Source: Strongylocentrotus purpuratus (taxonomy: Eukaryota > Echinodermata > Echinoidea > Camarodonta > Strongylocentrotidae). From it: a stretch of DNA of 64,000 nucleotides. Below the pieces are notes generated by a model. The model did not search any database and had not been told where the DNA came from. It worked only from the letters and a program-made list of their open reading frames with translations. A program made the translations under genes and the position numbers. The stretch is from assembly GCF_000002235.5 (NCBI RefSeq), contig NW_022145605.1, positions 32,735,774 to 32,799,773 of the forward strand, read 5' to 3'. Each line of letters begins with the position of its first letter. Position 1 is the stretch's first letter. Below, piece by piece: positions 54,535-55,369 of this stretch.

Positions 54535-55369
54535 GTGATGCTAATGATAATGAGGAGAAAGATTGTGGTGATGAAATGGTGCTTTCACTGAAGAAAATGT
54601 TGAAAATGTGTCATGTTTTGTTTACAATTTGGGGGAATTACTCTTTGTGTTGTTGGATAAAACTTATCAGAAGACATTGCACGGGACAATATTTTATCAA
54701 AAGAATTCAACAAGCAGTTAGTTGTTATACATAATAGATTCTAAATTCGTTTTGAAATCTTACAAAATACACCTCAAATGCGTATTTATCTATAATCTTA
54801 CAATGAGGCCTTTAAAAAAAGATGTTGTATTACCCTTTGCAAACGCCCAAACATCTTGAAATCTACAGTCGTTTCTTTTTATGTTTAAAAAGAAAAAAGG
54901 TTGAATGAAAAAATAAAATATGTATTAAAGCATTAAAAACTGAGAAATATCAGCCCAAAGAGGGAGGGGGAAAAAAAGATTTCCGACCGACCGACCAATG
55001 TTTTGGCACCTATTAAAAGGGCAATACAACATCTTCTTTTTTTTGGTCTGAGGGTTAGCCAGTTTTAGCTTTCATGCAAAATTGGTACATGTACATGAAA
55101 TTTATTTTTTGTGTTAAAAAAAGCAAAAAAAATTATTCACAAACAAAAAAATAATGGAACTACTCTACAATACATTATTACCGGTACATTGGTCTTGTAG
55201 TTTGACTCCTATTTTTGTTCTCTTTCTCTCTTCTCACTTCTAGAAATCTGATGATGGAGGATCTGATAAAGAAGAGAATGCATCATCGCCGGTTGAGGAG
55301 GACCCATCATCACCGGTTGAGGAAGAGGATGATGGGGCTGAGGCTGATGATGACGAAGATGATGAATAG
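6209..55369 (+). CDS. SSRP1: SSRP1 (FACT complex subunit), twelve exons, 5' part missing
   Basis: SSRP1 pairs with SPT16 in FACT, which loosens and rebuilds nucleosomes during transcription and replication. Exons: 6209-6302, 7223-7358, 8455-8558, 9204-9331, 10123-10341, 11258-11330, 13044-13179, 14943-14988, 15464-15647, 15925-16219, 17327-17474 and 55244-55369 (1689 bp). All visible introns are GT-AG. Order of domains: SSRP1 middle domain with tandem PH folds (exons 1-6), acidic Asp/Glu/Ser linker (7-9), Lys/Arg-rich stretch (9-10), HMG box (10), Lys/Ser-rich region and acidic tail (11-12). The first visible codon matches about human residue 178, so the N-terminal domain that contacts SPT16 is absent. 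Three exons (6209, 9204 and 15925) are each one base short of an open frame. Either these are assembly errors or the copy is dying. The amino-acid sequence is otherwise well conserved. Confidence 0.9.
6303..7222 (+). other. SSRP1 intron containing a mariner-type MITE
   Basis: AT-rich intron. Besides the MITE at 6790-7151, no feature is seen. Confidence 0.8.
6790..7151. mobile_element. Tc1/mariner-like MITE with long TIRs, copy 1
   Basis: The ends read CAGTGCATCCCAGAATAAAC and, inverted, CAGTGCGTCCCAGAAAAAAA. Inverted similarity continues for about 80 bp (GAATTATC, ATGTTTTAT, ATAACTTA, ACATTTAT). TA flanks both ends (6788-6789 and 7152-7153). It has no coding capacity. A truncated inverted copy lies at 16985-17253. 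Confidence 0.85.
7223..7358 (+). CDS. SSRP1: SSRP1 exon ([24 protein letters not shown])
   Basis: Acceptor TTTGCAG, donor GTG|GTGAGT. It matches human [24 protein letters not shown] almost residue for residue and ends [12 protein letters not shown]. The exon is open and in phase with its downstream neighbour. Confidence 0.95.
7359..8454 (+). other. SSRP1 intron
   Basis: AT-rich, with a 15-base G-run at 7946-7961. Nothing else recognisable. Confidence 0.8.
8455..8558 (+). CDS. SSRP1: SSRP1 exon ([21 protein letters not shown])
   Basis: Acceptor TTTTGTAG, donor GA|GTAAGG. It matches human [21 protein letters not shown] and ends with LALELNLTE, the Glu codon split by the intron. Confidence 0.93.
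8597..8860 (+). repeat. (GAT)n microsatellite in SSRP1 intron
   Basis: Nearly pure GAT triplets with scattered GGT/GAG interruptions, starting about 40 bases after the donor of the preceding exon. In the SSRP1 frame a stop (TAA) follows the donor at once, so retained intron would not add an Asp tract. Confidence 0.95.
9204..9331 (+). CDS. SSRP1: SSRP1 exon ([23 protein letters not shown])
   Basis: Acceptor TTATCAG, donor GTAAGT. It matches human KNMSGSLYEMVSRVMKALVNRKITVPGNFQG. The last codons read GTGCCGGCAACTTCAAGGG, where one more G (GTG CCG GGC AAC TTC AAG GG) would give the conserved V-P-G-N-F-K-G and the right phase for the next exon. One base is therefore missing near 9319. Confidence 0.9.
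9332..10122 (+). other. SSRP1 intron
   Basis: AT-rich; nothing recognisable. Confidence 0.8.
10123..10341 (+). CDS. SSRP1: SSRP1 exon (second PH-like fold)
   Basis: Acceptor TTTTCAG, donor AA|GTGAGT. It reads [20 protein letters not shown], then [20 protein letters not shown] and [20 protein letters not shown], matching human [20 protein letters not shown] and RSFDFEIETKQGTQYTFSSIE. The exon is open. Confidence 0.95.
10406..10580 (+). mobile_element. tRNA-derived SINE
   Basis: The head shows Pol III promoter boxes: TGGCTCAGTGGTAGAGC (A box) and GGTTCAAAACC (B box) 26 bases later. A conserved-looking body follows (TTAATCCTCATTACCAAGTC, GAGAGGACTTAAAGCC, GCTTACTTACAAGC) and then a T-rich end. 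It lies in an SSRP1 intron and is too diverged to be a tRNA gene. Confidence 0.8.
10770..11200 (-). mobile_element. 3' end of a non-LTR (LINE, CR1/L2-like) retrotransposon
   Basis: The minus strand encodes [16 protein letters not shown] followed by [20 protein letters not shown] and [13 protein letters not shown]. This is the familiar C-terminal block of LINE reverse-transcriptase proteins (GERAFSVAGPRLWNSLP...FKSxLKTHLF). A short 3'UTR ends AATGGCGCTATATAAATC with an ATT-type tail. A C-run at 11067-11080 interrupts the frame. Only the last 0.4 kb is present, so it is a 5'-truncated dead copy. Confidence 0.85.
11258..11330 (+). CDS. SSRP1: SSRP1 exon ([21 protein letters not shown])
   Basis: Acceptor TTGACAG, donor GGA|GTAAGT. 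It matches human EEYGKLFDFVNAKKLNIKNRG. It is open and ends in phase 0. Confidence 0.93.
11331..11507 (+). other. SSRP1 intron start
   Basis: Nothing recognisable before the TTAA-flanked MITEs that follow. Confidence 0.7.
11512..12013. mobile_element. TTAA-flanked MITE, family A
   Basis: Inverted ends AGGTAATACAAAGTTTTGG and CCAAAACTTTGTATTACCT sit directly inside TTAA (11508-11511 and 12014-12017). TTAA duplications are the hallmark of piggyBac-type transposition. It is about 500 bp with no coding region. Confidence 0.8.
12018..12408. mobile_element. TTAA-flanked MITE, family C, copy 1
   Basis: It starts AGGCATTGTTTAACAATG right at the TTAA shared with the preceding element and ends GAGGCAATGATTCCC before TTAA 12409-12412. 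Related copies lie at 22013-22280, 35500-35882 and 50156-50522. The two MITEs abut on one TTAA, so one probably used the other's target duplication. Confidence 0.75.
12413..13043 (+). other. SSRP1 intron remainder
   Basis: Includes a CCCTTAACCCTAGCCCTC motif just after the MITE. No other feature seen. Confidence 0.7.
13044..13179 (+). CDS. SSRP1: SSRP1 exon (start of acidic linker)
   Basis: Acceptor CCAATCAG, donor TCAG|GTAATA. It reads [20 protein letters not shown] and then [20 protein letters not shown], matching human SYDEYADSDEDQHDAYLERMKEEGKIREEN. It is open. Confidence 0.93.
13255..13565 (+). repeat. CT/TCTG-rich microsatellite
   Basis: Mixed (TC)n, (TCTG)n and TCTCTT stretches in the SSRP1 intron. 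Long pyrimidine-only reading frames here are artefacts. Confidence 0.95.
13628..13850. mobile_element. Half copy of a foldback element
   Basis: It corresponds to the right arm of the palindromic element at 51249-51673 (GCATATAACACTGAGTTCC, ATCTCAGCCAATACTTAACA, GACGTCACAGCTTCGGTACTCTATAG). Only about 20 bases of the left end (AGAGTGGTGAAGTGT) remain. This looks like loss of one arm of a palindrome. Confidence 0.75.
13905..14559 (+). mobile_element. Helitron-like non-autonomous element with internal repeats
   Basis: The 3' end has a 20-base perfect palindrome (14529-14548, TTCGACTGCGCGCAGTCGAA) followed seven bases later by CTAG and then T, the standard Helitron 3' terminus. Subterminal ATGCCTCC (13906-) and GGAGGCAT (14517-) are inverted. 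Inside are a GTCC/GTAC run (13950-13990) and about three and a half diverged tandem units of about 140 bp. Each unit carries GTTATCTCAAGAACYG, TATGTATGTA and GGTCAAAGGTCA. The 5' end is not certain. Confidence 0.6.
14574..14842. mobile_element. TIR MITE, copy 1 of 2
   Basis: Left GGGAGTGTTACATAAAGACT and the inverse of right GTGTTTGTGAAACACTTCTC extend as imperfect inverted repeats of about 50 bp (AAGATCAACTTTAAG, TTATGGCAGGC). A second copy is at 39855-40147. Confidence 0.7.
14943..14988 (+). CDS. SSRP1: SSRP1 small exon ([16 protein letters not shown])
   Basis: Acceptor TTTTTCAG, donor GA|GTAAGT. It matches human DESFNPGEEEEDVAEE and is 46 bp long. Confidence 0.92.
14989..15463 (+). other. 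SSRP1 intron with a small TIR element
   Basis: Apart from the element at 15206-15379, nothing is seen. Confidence 0.7.
15206..15379. mobile_element. Small TIR element (CAGTCACACCTG type)
   Basis: Ends CAGTCACACCTGTC and GCAGGTTTGACTG are inverted. Internal AGACAGGTGG recurs twice. No clear target duplication is visible and it is non-coding. Confidence 0.5.
15464..15647 (+). CDS. SSRP1: SSRP1 exon (acidic-to-basic linker)
   Basis: Acceptor TTTCCAG, donor TCG|GTAAGC. It reads [20 protein letters not shown], then an Asp/Glu run, then a Lys/Arg/Glu helix-like stretch ([20 protein letters not shown]). It corresponds to human EFDSNASASSSSNEGDSDRDEKKRKQ. It is open. Confidence 0.93.
15648..15924 (+). 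other. SSRP1 short intron
   Basis: 277-bp AT-rich intron with TACATGTACATGTAC at 15711-15725. Nothing else seen. Confidence 0.8.
15925..16219 (+). CDS. SSRP1: SSRP1 exon (HMG box)
   Basis: Acceptor CACCATAG, donor AAG|GTGAGT. It begins [11 protein letters not shown] and then gives the HMG box [38 protein letters not shown]. The box binds and bends DNA without sequence specificity. The leading residues and the box are in different frames: one A appears missing near 15958 (GAG AGG ACG where GAG AAG GAC GCC is expected). The box itself is open and conserved. GC content is higher than in neighbouring exons. Confidence 0.93.
16245..16555. repeat. Inverted minisatellite (GGACAACTACCCC / GGGGTAGTTGTCC)
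   Basis: 16245-16395 holds about nine imperfect 15-19-bp units of the form TAGGACAACTACCCCC. From 16405 to 16555 the same unit continues in reverse complement. The switch point is ATCCTAGAGGAT near 16398-16409. The right arm is expanded by two G-runs. The whole array can fold on itself. Confidence 0.85.
16771..16859. repeat. Near-perfect 35-bp inverted repeat with 18-base loop
   Basis: The left arm 16771-16805 and right arm 16824-16859 are complementary over their whole length apart from one extra A in the right arm. The core is CGTTTCGTTGACAATCAGCC. Loop GCATGAAGTCTTTCGTGT. Confidence 0.9.
16985..17253. mobile_element. Tc1/mariner-like MITE, truncated copy 2 (inverted)
   Basis: Reverse-oriented relative of 6790-7151 (shared landmarks: TTTCTAGAAATGTGATTTTC, CCGCCAAATGACTTTT, CTCATGCGTGAAATATG). 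It keeps one end, ending CTGGGACTCACTG before TA, and lacks about 95 bp of the other end. Confidence 0.8.
17327..17474 (+). CDS. SSRP1: SSRP1 penultimate exon (Lys/Ser-rich, [12 protein letters not shown])
   Basis: Acceptor CATCCACAG, donor GAG|GTATGG. It reads [20 protein letters not shown] and ends [18 protein letters not shown], matching human FKSKEFVSSDESSSGEN. It is open. Reading through the donor adds only VWDD before TAA, so a transcript ending in the huge last intron would have a short acidic end. Confidence 0.93.
17415..17875 (+). repeat. Two extra copies of the penultimate-exon tail, separated by GAT repeats
   Basis: The exon text from GGAGGAAACTACAAGAGC to the donor region recurs at 17655-17695 (reads [20 protein letters not shown]) and, less well, at 17800-17865 ([20 protein letters not shown], then GWD, the equivalent of VWD across the donor). 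(GAT)n runs fill the gaps (17505-17600, 17697-17795). Neither copy has an obvious matched donor. They look like exon-fragment duplications rather than used exons. Confidence 0.7.
17876..18395. other. Intron spacer, nothing recognised
   Basis: AT-rich DNA with no coding signal or clear repeat structure. Confidence 0.6.
18396..18596 (+). mobile_element. LINE/SINE-type 3' tails
   Basis: Two (ATT)n tails occur: one at 18406-18426 and one at 18567-18592. The second is preceded by CAGCGCCTTGTAACC...AAGGCGCTATATAAAT, the same end as the LINE fragment at 10770-11200 but on the plus strand. Only the last ~80 bp of the element is present. Confidence 0.6.
18600..19985. other. Intron spacer with AACACCAGC motifs
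   Basis: No gene. The phrase ACACCAGC with nearby CTAACAC recurs between 19010 and 19290 in both orientations, suggesting a degraded small element. Otherwise featureless. Confidence 0.5.
19988..20417. repeat. Tandem duplication, about 211-bp unit
   Basis: Two head-to-tail copies start TTTTGTTTTAAATGATATTT at about 19993 and 20205 and end AGAGGAAGGTTTAAAGT. They share the A-run after CATAGA and the TGCATGTAACAGTGTATAAT block. They differ by a few substitutions and the A-run. Confidence 0.9.
20446..20660. repeat. C-run / CTAGCCCACCCA tandem duplication
   Basis: Two blocks of a long C-run, CTAGCCCACCCA, CACA-rich DNA and CTGCATGCAACCTGTTC, about 125 bp apart. It directly follows the 211-bp tandem duplication. 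Confidence 0.8.
20661..22008. other. Intron spacer, nothing recognised
   Basis: AT-rich DNA with a (TTC/CTT)n patch at 21720-21815. No gene seen on either strand. Confidence 0.6.
22013..22280. mobile_element. TTAA MITE, family C, truncated copy 2
   Basis: It starts at TTAA 22009-22012 with AGGGATCCGGTAAC and carries the family landmarks (GGATTTAGCTCATGC, ACCTTTAGGTCAGTCAGGAA, GTATGGTAAAACCGGTCACT). It loses similarity after TTTGAAGCGC. Confidence 0.7.
22281..24660. other. Intron spacer
   Basis: AT-rich. Includes a C-run, A-run and (AAT)n patch at 23466-23512 and a C-run at 24473-24488. No gene or clear element recognised. Confidence 0.6.
24676..24875. repeat. Tandem duplication, about 100-bp unit
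   Basis: AGGTGAACAAATGTCGGGCA begins at 24676 and again at 24776. Each copy runs through GATxTCATGAGT, an ATATTATGTTACAAAAA block and GAATYGTT. Confidence 0.85.
24880..27230. other. Intron spacer
   Basis: AT-rich, with a C-run at 25662-25675. At 27100-27235 there is a CCCTAAC-like motif cluster, related to those at 49455-49550 and 51950-51985. No gene seen. Confidence 0.6.
27232..27490 (+). mobile_element. tRNA-derived SINE, second type
   Basis: The B box GGGTTCAAATCCC at 27279-27291 is preceded by a degenerate A box (AGTGGATAAGTC at 27248). The body continues CCTTTGGCAAGACGTTAATC and CACTCCATCTAGGTG to about 27485. Confidence 0.7.
27497..27535. repeat. GC hairpin repeat, copy 1
   Basis: GGACCCGCGGAAATCCGCGG followed by GATTCTAGAGGGG. 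CCCGCGGA and its complement pair around AAT. The same text recurs at 28764-28797 with one substitution. Confidence 0.8.
27610..28045. repeat. Tandem repeats with T-runs (GGGGGCCGCCTCC unit)
   Basis: Three units of about 150-165 bp. Each has TTTTGGGGGCCGCCTCC, long T-runs, GAAAGAAAAAAAACATGAAA, TACTGCTAAAATG-type text and ATTTCTGATTTT. Units one and two also share CAGCGTCCCC and CTGCTTC. Confidence 0.85.
28257..28603. mobile_element. TIR element packed with GCGTA motifs
   Basis: The ends TGCGTAGAGTTTCGTAGTGT and the inverse of ACACTACGCAACTCTACGTA pair over about 36 bp, through GGCGTACC.ACTACGC. Inside are 12 GCGTA and 5 TACGC motifs in about 345 bp, mostly in one orientation. Subterminal motif clusters of this kind serve as transposase-binding sites in hAT and related DNA transposons. 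No coding region. Confidence 0.7.
28764..28800. repeat. GC hairpin repeat, copy 2
   Basis: Repeats the hairpin and GATTCTAGAGGGG of 27497, with CCACGGG in place of CCGCGGG. Confidence 0.8.
28915..29470. repeat. Partial internal duplications
   Basis: AGGCTTCCTACTTCATAATT with TGCCTATTTAAAAAA occurs at 28963 and 29090. CAATTTCAAAGTGTCAAATC with TCTTCGACTC occurs at 29009 and 29399. The arrangement suggests a rearranged single element. Confidence 0.75.
29640..30190. other. CpG-rich segment of unknown nature
   Basis: It contrasts sharply with its AT-rich surroundings (for example CTCCCGCGGACGATGGCACC, GACGTCGACACGCAGG, GACGTCGCGCCCCCCGCGG). A 183-codon minus-strand frame spans 29741-30292, but I recognise no domain in it and it may be a by-product of GC content. 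It could be a promoter-like island, part of a repeat or an unknown exon. It ends near an (ATT)n tail at 30190-30250. Confidence 0.35.
30255..31505. other. Intron spacer, nothing recognised
   Basis: AT-rich, with a C-run at 31209-31224. No gene seen. Confidence 0.6.
31512..31640 (+). mobile_element. hAT transposon end fragment
   Basis: TAGGGCTGCGACGAGTAGTC followed by repeated GAATGCTCGAGTAGTCGAAT is the typical left terminus of hAT elements (TAGGGCTGCAACGA...). No matching right end was found nearby, so this is a fragment. Confidence 0.55.
31641..33529. other. Intron spacer
   Basis: AT-rich. CCAGTTTTGAATAA with neighbouring text recurs at 32540 and 33072, a weak sign of an old duplication. 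No gene recognised. Confidence 0.55.
33539..33718. mobile_element. hAT-like MITE (TAGTCTGCAAGCACAGACCC), copy 1
   Basis: The TIRs TAGTCTGCAAGCACAGACCC and GGGTTTGTGCTTGCAGACTA flank a 180-bp element. GCCTCCAAC is repeated immediately outside both ends (33530-33538, 33719-33727), an 8-9-bp target duplication. A partial copy follows at about 33751-33800. Confidence 0.85.
33751..33800. mobile_element. Partial copy of the same hAT-like MITE
   Basis: TAGTCTGCAAGCACAGACTT followed by TAACTTGACAATTTACCAC, then similarity is lost. Confidence 0.6.
33801..35495. other. Intron spacer
   Basis: AT-rich. Includes a GAAAGGTTGTTT triplet repeat at 34380-34412 and an isolated MITE end (GTGCCTGCAGACTA) at 34359. 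No gene seen. Confidence 0.55.
35500..35882. mobile_element. TTAA MITE, family C, copy 3
   Basis: It runs from AGCATCGTTTAACAATGTT to GTTACAGAGTCACTTGC before TTAA 35883-35886 and contains all family landmarks. The left TTAA is no longer intact. Confidence 0.75.
36390..36568. mobile_element. hAT-like MITE (TAGTCTGC), copy 2
   Basis: Full-length relative of 33539-33718. It sits inside a G-run, so the target duplication cannot be read. Confidence 0.85.
36569..38090. other. Intron spacer
   Basis: Contains G-runs at 36821-36830 and 36952-36966. No gene recognised on either strand. Confidence 0.55.
38098..38186 (+). repeat. (TC)n and C-run
   Basis: (TC)n followed by long C/CA runs and CTCTCTCC. 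Confidence 0.95.
38187..38620. other. Intron spacer, nothing recognised
   Basis: AT-rich; nothing seen. Confidence 0.55.
38625..38935. repeat. Diverged tandem repeat, about 141-bp unit
   Basis: CCCCATGAATA...GAAAGAGCCCCCA occurs at 38750 and 38890, with matching CTGTCAGT and GGGGGxxTxxGG blocks between. Two to three units. Confidence 0.6.
39330..39560. repeat. Degenerate tandem repeat, about 55-60-bp unit
   Basis: Five or so units built on GAACCCT(C/T)AC, TATAGCCTGTTCACACT and AAAAGAAA. Confidence 0.65.
39855..40147. mobile_element. TIR MITE, copy 2 of 2
   Basis: Same family as 14574-14842. Left GGGAGAGTTTCACAAAGACT pairs with right AGTCTTTGTGAAACACCCCC, and inverted similarity extends inward through GGACTTAACTATGGCAGGCC. 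Confidence 0.8.
40148..41124. other. Intron spacer upstream of the LTR element
   Basis: G-run at 40577-40588. No gene recognised. Confidence 0.55.
41130..42234 (-). repeat. BEL/Pao LTR (3' LTR of the minus-strand element)
   Basis: 1105 bp, TG...CA ends. Nearly identical to 47729-48829. Confidence 0.92.
42448..47691 (-). CDS. BEL/Pao gag-pol polyprotein
   Basis: A single 1747-residue frame belonging to the LTR element. Parts in order, with rough residue positions: gag-like region of the DUF1759 type (about 140-330), Cys/His zinc-knuckle segment (about 380-430), retropepsin-like protease of the A17 type (about 480-640), reverse transcriptase (about 740-920), RNase H-like region (about 1060-1180), integrase zinc domain and core (about 1380-1620) and a C-terminal integrase-linked domain (about 1680-1740). 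The frame is uninterrupted. It serves the element's own copying, not the host. Small frames on the opposite strand are shadows. Confidence 0.93.
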   Translation of the reverse strand: MTDMKTLKLARRNLKGQLTRTLTSIVNLSDESADLSLLKQYISKAEEQFVKVEEKHAELVQFIEKDEEFEAEEVWMTNCETDFVQKLTAGRRVLSKQLSPPPVQQTSEQQQNVTLPSSPLRTSFQNQSAGACAPRMARLKLPSFNGDIKDYRRYKEMFQHCTRELSEIECFFQLAESMVSQRERNLVKSCSSVARAWEMLDERFDDKDRVVDSLLQDLDGLKPYEYKGKVNLPAMARFIQVLQNFECQAETIGLAGELNSRIMLTQIKQKLPEDHRMDYYKSVRDENADDSISGLSKWLFRQQILMEKSKATIADSMEPKRVSKSLTAAVSWDSREAPSYARDIQKCALHPKNSSHYLKICNKFKALTLKEKYEVMKANGVCFRCGHNNCIAGKPPHDRSKCQFRAPCRVQTCGSDEHFPAICPKAHGDARDKDQRSGYANQADSVRPAQSNSSIQTSTINHVGKLHATLPTVMGYLRCGSKRHLVRILLDGGSQATLVRTGIFPRMEGDLFQDHDLSLVGGSNIKRKLRVLDCEIEDLQRSWSYPLTATEIDKPCGNTPVIFPEHLQSYDHLTGVEIDVAPSPVIDLLLGVDNTHLMVWEQYIRGSRPDEPVAVKCPLGWFVQGGPAANAAPLLNYVSVAASGSLEEFIGLETAGLEPRKCKCFSDDEKGTESMQKSVTQLPDGSYEVRLPWKRSPEELPDNYDYAVKRQKSLENQFRDRPNEWEVYCRQMRDQLERGVSRQVSQDELQQDRNVGRRMWFLPHFGVVKDSKTTPVRVVYDGKAKFQGRSLNDCLIKGENVNSNLLEVALRFRENEVGMIADISKMFQAIKISPEDARFHRFVFRENPNHPIQVFELTTVTFGDKPSPTAAIITLRHVAREHAPDDDKIQKVIVEQFYMDDLNESVSNAEEALELKSKLTETLKKGNFNLRKWQSNVKKVCDETENTDTATVLGTSWDLSKDTLRVKKVKPLEDTTLTKRKILAQTASYYDVFGMLSGLLVRPKILLQRLWQLDLDWDSPLDQGSELYSMMSKINRDLNEMDGIEIPRCLIPEPYRGTRPLPIVSMHGVSDASEDAMGFAVWLRWSHADSQEAHLSFVCARSRVTPLKQTSMPRKELQALLLLSRLMITIRDALRFSIVGWKMWTDSMTAISWLRGQSKTFRSYVAHRVGEITSEFDPYSDIAYVPTDQNAVDLISRGGVVTDMQEVIKGPKYLRLPPHSWPRTPENVPVKPGDPEQKKFHSRNTKILSVTVNAVSKNSPIVDATKFSSWSKLQMVTARVLSLKELPRNQWLKQFLRQISEWPSQRMIKEAELYWVRQAQKEINFQDSNIQKLDPFFDEDSEVYRVGGRLGRAPLSYDIRHPYLLPKKSHISFLLVCDRHLHALHGGHLRTANEVRKKYWIVGDMNIARRVVRCCITCRRHRGKPTNQRMADLPEFRVSPCSPPFKTTLVDYLGPVMVKLNRNTTTKGYGALFTCAVTRAVHLTVVQDLSTQAFLQALERFVSIRGAPAMMVSDNATCFRGADNTINELNLKLNQTQVREHCQRYKVEWKFGPPGGPHHQGAVERMVQEVKKAMRHLVKADRLTFVEWETVFCKISGLINSRPLTAMSSSPLDHPPLTPNHFLIGRGDLNCPDIPCEDYKGDLRKRRELCNTMVEGFWRRWMEYTHKLAPRQKWQRSSDNVEENDIVLVIGDDRKRGSWKMAEVVRTQPGQDGLVRVAEVKYADGTRATRPITKLVSLMKRDERSDI
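47729..48829 (-). repeat. BEL/Pao LTR (5' LTR of the minus-strand element)
   Basis: 1101 bp. Followed on the plus side by CAGAG, the second copy of the 5-bp target duplication. Confidence 0.92.
49043..49438. mobile_element. TIR element (CATCAGCTCRAG ends)
   Basis: Left GGTCTGTTTACATCAGCTCG and the inverse of right GAGCTGATGAAGACAGGCC pair over about 28 bp. GCTCGAG and GCTGATGAAGAC motifs recur inside. About 396 bp, non-coding. Confidence 0.6.
49440..50151. other. Intron spacer
   Basis: A CCCTAAACCCAACCC motif cluster at 49480-49550 resembles those at 27160 and 51960 and is probably part of a dispersed repeat. G-run at 49726-49738. Confidence 0.55.
50156..50522. mobile_element. TTAA MITE, family C, copy 4
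   Basis: Intact TTAA on both sides (50152-50155, 50523-50526). Ends AGTGACTTGGTAACATTGCC and TTGTTAAACGATGCCT. This is the best-preserved copy of the family in the window. Confidence 0.8.
50662..51195. mobile_element. TTAA MITE, family B, copy 1
   Basis: Ends AGGTACTATGTCCCTTTTGC and GCAAATGGGACATAGTACCT lie inside TTAA (50658-50661, 51196-51199). A 137-codon minus-strand frame spans the middle. The copy at 52514-53045 differs mostly at amino-acid-changing sites, so there is no sign of coding constraint. Confidence 0.85.
51249..51673. mobile_element. Foldback element with about 200-bp arms
   Basis: The left arm (51249-51463) and right arm (51477-51673) are inverted copies around a loop of about 12 bases (TCATAACATTACG region). 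Landmarks in both arms: ATATTGCTCTGG / CCAGGGCAATAT, GGAAATCTATTTATTCAGAT, TTGGCTGAGATATGA. Transcribed as part of the SSRP1 intron it would fold into a long duplex RNA. Confidence 0.88.
51674..52071. other. Intron spacer
   Basis: CCCTAACCATAACCCTACCC at 51960-51980, a degenerate telomere-like string. No gene seen. Confidence 0.55.
52078..52152. repeat. Hairpin of ACCATGGTAACCATG units
   Basis: AGAACCATGGTAACCATG and its complement, with one extra GTTACCATG unit, pair around a loop of about 18 bases. Confidence 0.85.
52190..52280 (+). mobile_element. SINE/LINE-type tail with (ATT)n
   Basis: TGTAAAGCGCTTACTGG...TCTATATAAAAGCGG followed by about ten ATT units. Only the tail is present. Confidence 0.5.
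52514..53045. mobile_element. TTAA MITE, family B, copy 2
   Basis: Same ends and TTAA flanks (52510-52513, 53046-53049) as copy 1, same orientation, roughly 95 percent similar by eye. Confidence 0.85.
53050..54275. other. Intron spacer, nothing recognised
   Basis: AT-rich. No gene or repeat family recognised. Confidence 0.55.
54276..54545 (+). repeat. (GAT)n-(GGT)n-(GAT)n compound microsatellite
   Basis: About 25 GAT units, 21 GGT units, then about 15 GAT units, 700 bp upstream of the last SSRP1 exon. The long Asp/Gly frame is a by-product. Confidence 0.97.
54546..55243 (+). other. End of the giant intron
   Basis: AT-rich, ending with a good polypyrimidine tract and acceptor (TCTCTTCTCACTTCTAG). 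Confidence 0.8.
55244..55369 (+). CDS. SSRP1: SSRP1 last exon (acidic C-terminal tail)
   Basis: It begins [20 protein letters not shown] in phase with the penultimate exon. It contains a doubled SSPVEE motif and ends DDDEDDE before TAG 55367-55369. Human SSRP1 likewise ends in a Ser/Asp/Glu-rich tail. The exon is open. Confidence 0.88.
   Translation, partial: KSDDGGSDKEENASSPVEEDPSSPVEEEDDGAEADDDEDDE

Larger units (their letters stand above)
17475..55243 (+). other. Giant last intron of SSRP1 (37.8 kb)
   Basis: The donor GAG|GTATGG and the acceptor CTCACTTCTAG bound 37,769 bp. It holds no other host gene that I can recognise. Contents are a BEL/Pao element, MITEs of several families, SINE and LINE tails, tandem repeats and unassigned AT-rich DNA, itemised below. 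Confidence 0.85.

Noticed and set aside
54276-54734. 152-codon Asp/Gly frame
   Set aside because: Produced by the GAT-GGT compound microsatellite.
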